From the NCBI RefSeq assembly GCF_024806495.1, contig NZ_JANUFF010000002.1:558001-622000 (forward strand): 64,000 bases of DNA. The letters are read 5' to 3'. The DNA is from Chryseobacterium sp. JUb7. GTDB lineage: Bacteria; Bacteroidota; Bacteroidia; Flavobacteriales; Weeksellaceae. Under the pieces are notes generated by a model. That model did not search any database. It saw only the letters and a program-made list of their open reading frames with translations, and was not told where the DNA came from. Shown piece after piece: positions 61,962 through 64,000 of the stretch (position 1 is its first letter; each line of letters begins with the position of its first letter). Position numbers and translations under genes: made by a program.

Positions 61962-63617
61962 ATGAAGACTAAACATCCTAAGGGATTGCCTTTCCTCTTC
62001 TTTACGGAAATGTGGGAACGTTTCGGGTATTATTTGATTCTCGGAATTTTTGTTTTGTATGTAATTGAACCAACAGGTTTAAAAGGTGGTCTCGGACTCC
62101 CGGATAAAACTGCAGACGACATTTTCGGAACGTATATCGCTTTAACGTATCTTACCCCTTTTATCGGAGGATTTTTGGCGGACAGAGTTTTAGGATATAT
62201 AAAATCTATTTATTTAGGGGGAATTTTAATGGCAGCCGGATATATCGGAATGGGTATTTTTAAAGATCTTACTCTGTTTTATTCTTCATTAGCCTTAATT
62301 ATTATTGGAAATGGATTCTTCAAACCTACCATCTCAACTTTATTAGGAAATTTATACTCCGAAGAACCTTACAAAGCCAATAAAGATTCAGGATACAATA
62401 TTTTTTACATGGGAATTAATATTGGAGCATTTATCTGTAATATTATTGCCGCCTTTATGCGAAATAAATTCGGTTGGGGTGAAGCATTTATCACTGCCGG
62501 AGTCGGGATGTTGATTGGTATGGTTATTTTTACCATCGGTAGAAAGCATTATATCCATGCAGCACAAATGAAACCTGTACAGGAAGGCGATACAAAGCTT
62601 TCTGAGATTATGCTTAAAGTTTTTTTACCTGCTATTATTGCTGGAGTTATCGGTTGGCTTATTCCTAATAATATTTTTGGAAGTGACAGTACAGATGCAT
62701 TTATTTTTGCCTGTGTACCTGTTATTTACTTCTATGCTTCTCTATATTTCAAAGCAAAACCGGAAGAAAAATCTTCCATCGGAGCTTTGTTATCCGTATT
62801 TTTGATCAGTATGTTTTTCTGGGCAGTTTTCAAACAAAACGGAACAGCCTTGACAAGATGGGCCAATTATTATACAGACAGAAGTGTTCCTGCAGCTTTA
62901 GAAAAACCATTAGAGGGAATTTATATGGTTGACGGGAAAGGTTATGAAGACAAAGAGGTGTCTGTTTATGACGATCAATACCAATCTCAAAAAGACAAAG
63001 ACGGAAATACTATTAAAGAAAAAGGAAAAGATGTTTATTTTAAAAACATTTCACCTGAACAACGTGCAGAATTAGAAAAAAATCCTGAGAAAAAAGTTTA
63101 TCTATACAATACAGAATTATTCCAATCGATCAATCCGTTTTGGGTAATTGCTTTAACGCCGCTTGTTGTCGGATTTTGGGCGTTATTGAGAAGAAAAGGC
63201 AAAGAACCTCTGACACCTACAAAAATTGTTCTGGGACTTTTCATTTCAGGGCTATCCTGCCTGGTTATGGTACTGGCAGTTTGGGCCGGAGATAATGGTG
63301 CTGTAAAAGTTTCGCCCTGGTGGCTGGTTGCCAGCTACGGAGTGATTACCGTCGGTGAGCTTTGCCTCTCGCCAATGGGACTGTCATTTGTTTCAAAACT
63401 TTCTCCTGCAAGAATTACGGCTTTAATGATGGGAGGTTTTTTCCTGGCAAACTCAGTGGGTAATAAACTTTCTGGGATTCTGGCAAGTACATGGTACAGT
63501 TATGACAATAAGATGAATTACTTCCTGGTTAACTTTGCATTGTTGATATTTGCGACATTATTAGGGCTTTCTATGTTAAAAAGGCTCAATAAAATTATGC
63601 AGGAAAAAGGTCATTAA
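61962..63617 (+). CDS. POT/PTR2-family proton-coupled peptide transporter
   Basis: 551 residues, MFS fold with 12 or more helices. The PTR2 signature is at the N-terminus: FFTEMWERFGYYLILGIFVLY (ExxER near residue 17). Further: FIGGFLADRVLGY, NGFFKPTISTLLGNLY and YNIFYMGINIGAFI. A long hydrophilic loop sits near residues 305-385 (SVYDDQYQSQKDKDGN), larger than in E. coli DtpA. It imports di- and tripeptides. A second homologue begins 134 bp downstream. Confidence 0.94.
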   Translation: MKTKHPKGLPFLFFTEMWERFGYYLILGIFVLYVIEPTGLKGGLGLPDKTADDIFGTYIALTYLTPFIGGFLADRVLGYIKSIYLGGILMAAGYIGMGIFKDLTLFYSSLALIIIGNGFFKPTISTLLGNLYSEEPYKANKDSGYNIFYMGINIGAFICNIIAAFMRNKFGWGEAFITAGVGMLIGMVIFTIGRKHYIHAAQMKPVQEGDTKLSEIMLKVFLPAIIAGVIGWLIPNNIFGSDSTDAFIFACVPVIYFYASLYFKAKPEEKSSIGALLSVFLISMFFWAVFKQNGTALTRWANYYTDRSVPAALEKPLEGIYMVDGKGYEDKEVSVYDDQYQSQKDKDGNTIKEKGKDVYFKNISPEQRAELEKNPEKKVYLYNTELFQSINPFWVIALTPLVVGFWALLRRKGKEPLTPTKIVLGLFISGLSCLVMVLAVWAGDNGAVKVSPWWLVASYGVITVGELCLSPMGLSFVSKLSPARITALMMGGFFLANSVGNKLSGILASTWYSYDNKMNYFLVNFALLIFATLLGLSMLKRLNKIMQEKGH

Positions 63618-63641
63618 TCCTTATTTATAATAAAGAAAATC

Positions 63642-63671
63642 AAGCTGTAGAGTTATTCTGCAGCTTTTTTA
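63642..63671 (+). terminator. Intrinsic terminator between the two POT genes
   Basis: AAGCTGTAGA (63642-63651) and TCTGCAGCTT (63657-63666, one mismatch) are followed by a T-run. Confidence 0.75.
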
Positions 63672-63692
63672 TTTAAATATAAAATTAAAATC

Positions 63693-63722
63693 TTGCTGAA
63701 AACACAAAAAAAACTATATTTG
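63693..63722 (+). promoter_or_regulatory. Promoter of the second POT gene (TTG - 19 bp - TATATTTG)
   Basis: TTG at 63693-63695 and TATATTTG at 63715-63722 with a 19 bp spacer. The gene starts 28 bp later at 63751. Confidence 0.75.
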
Positions 63723-63750
63723 TCAGTCTTAACAAAAATTAACAATAAAA

Positions 63751-64000
63751 ATGGATAATACTCAAGCATTAGGTCCAAAGCCGGATGAAATTGTAGAAAG
63801 AAGTGGTTCCAGACACCCAAAAGGATTATGGGTACTTTTCGGAACAGAAATGTGGGAGCGTTTCAACTTTTATGGAATGAGAGCTCTTTTGACGCTTTTC
63901 ATGGTAAATTCCTTATTAATAAAAGAAGCTGATGCGGCGATCATCTATGGTGGATTTTTAGCTTTATGTTATCTTACTCCACTTTTGGGAGGTTTCATTG
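63751..64000 (+). CDS. Second POT-family peptide transporter, 5' part (runs off right edge)
   Basis: 83 codons visible. N-terminus MDNTQALGPKPDEIVERSGS, then HPKGLWVLFGTEMWERFNFYGMRALLTLFMV with the ExxER motif, and LALCYLTPLLGGFI. It is a paralogue of the gene at 61962 with a longer cytoplasmic N-terminus and its own promoter. Confidence 0.92.
   Translation, partial: MDNTQALGPKPDEIVERSGSRHPKGLWVLFGTEMWERFNFYGMRALLTLFMVNSLLIKEADAAIIYGGFLALCYLTPLLGGFI

Overview
The window is low-GC chromosomal DNA of a member of the Bacteroidota, class Flavobacteriia, most likely close to Chryseobacterium (Weeksellaceae). The evidence is the complete type IX secretion/gliding set gldK-gldL-gldM-gldN, a type B C-terminal sorting domain on a secreted protein, DUF4270 and META lipoproteins, promoters of the TAnnTTTG (-7) type with TTG about 19 bp upstream at the tRNA genes, and A-rich rather than Shine-Dalgarno leaders. 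The genus is inferred from gene content; no marker sequence was compared.

Layout. 0-11.4 kb: the 5' part of a TamB-like gene (minus, running off the left edge) divergent from tsaD, then an orphan small gene, rsmE, two secreted proteins, a TrmH-type methylase, asparaginase, tRNA-Ser(GGA), a DUF2490 protein and a hypothetical. 11.5-15.9 kb: an M20 peptidase, then a degraded accessory patch with a membrane gene, a glycine-rich protein and tandem remnants of small paralogous genes, which I read as a decayed toxin/immunity-like cassette array. 16-18.3 kb: a membrane-anchored TPR/AraC regulator and a small lipoprotein. 18.6-24.9 kb: a tripartite RND efflux operon. 25.3-30 kb: secreted 'VGIGT..P / YNG..W' proteins, two small lipoproteins and a SemiSWEET. 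30-35.6 kb: two TPR/LuxR-like transmembrane regulators around a pair of transposase-like HTH genes, with several structured-RNA candidates in long intergenic regions. 35.6-46.8 kb: an FAD oxidoreductase, gldNMLK, glmS, a DUF4270 lipoprotein, a GT5-like protein and panC. 46.9-47.7 kb: three identical tRNA-Lys(UUU) genes and one tRNA-Leu(GAG). 47.7-64 kb: aroK, an S4 protein, an FKBP-like lipoprotein, a GltS-like FMN protein, mtaB, DUF1572, a type IX-secreted protein, a hypothetical with a nuclease-like motif, a short glucan phosphorylase homologue lacking the PLP lysine, DUF6496, a DPP-type peptidase, a broken ParE/antitoxin pair and two POT peptide transporters.

How the parts fit. gldKLMN form the core of the type IX secretion motor and the 53.3 kb protein is a recognisable cargo. 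The efflux genes form one operon (adaptor, pump, outer-membrane factor). tsaD and mtaB act on the same tRNA nucleotide (t6A37, then ms2t6A37), and rsmE and the TrmH homologue add further RNA methylations. The most unusual material is at 13.1-15.9 kb (gene decay), at 32.2-35.65 kb (HTH pair plus two copies of a hairpin RNA with the same terminal loop, bracketing a TPR/HTH regulator), the glucan enzymes lacking expected catalytic residues, and the ParE toxin with a nonsense codon. All calls come from reading sequence and translations; no database search was run.
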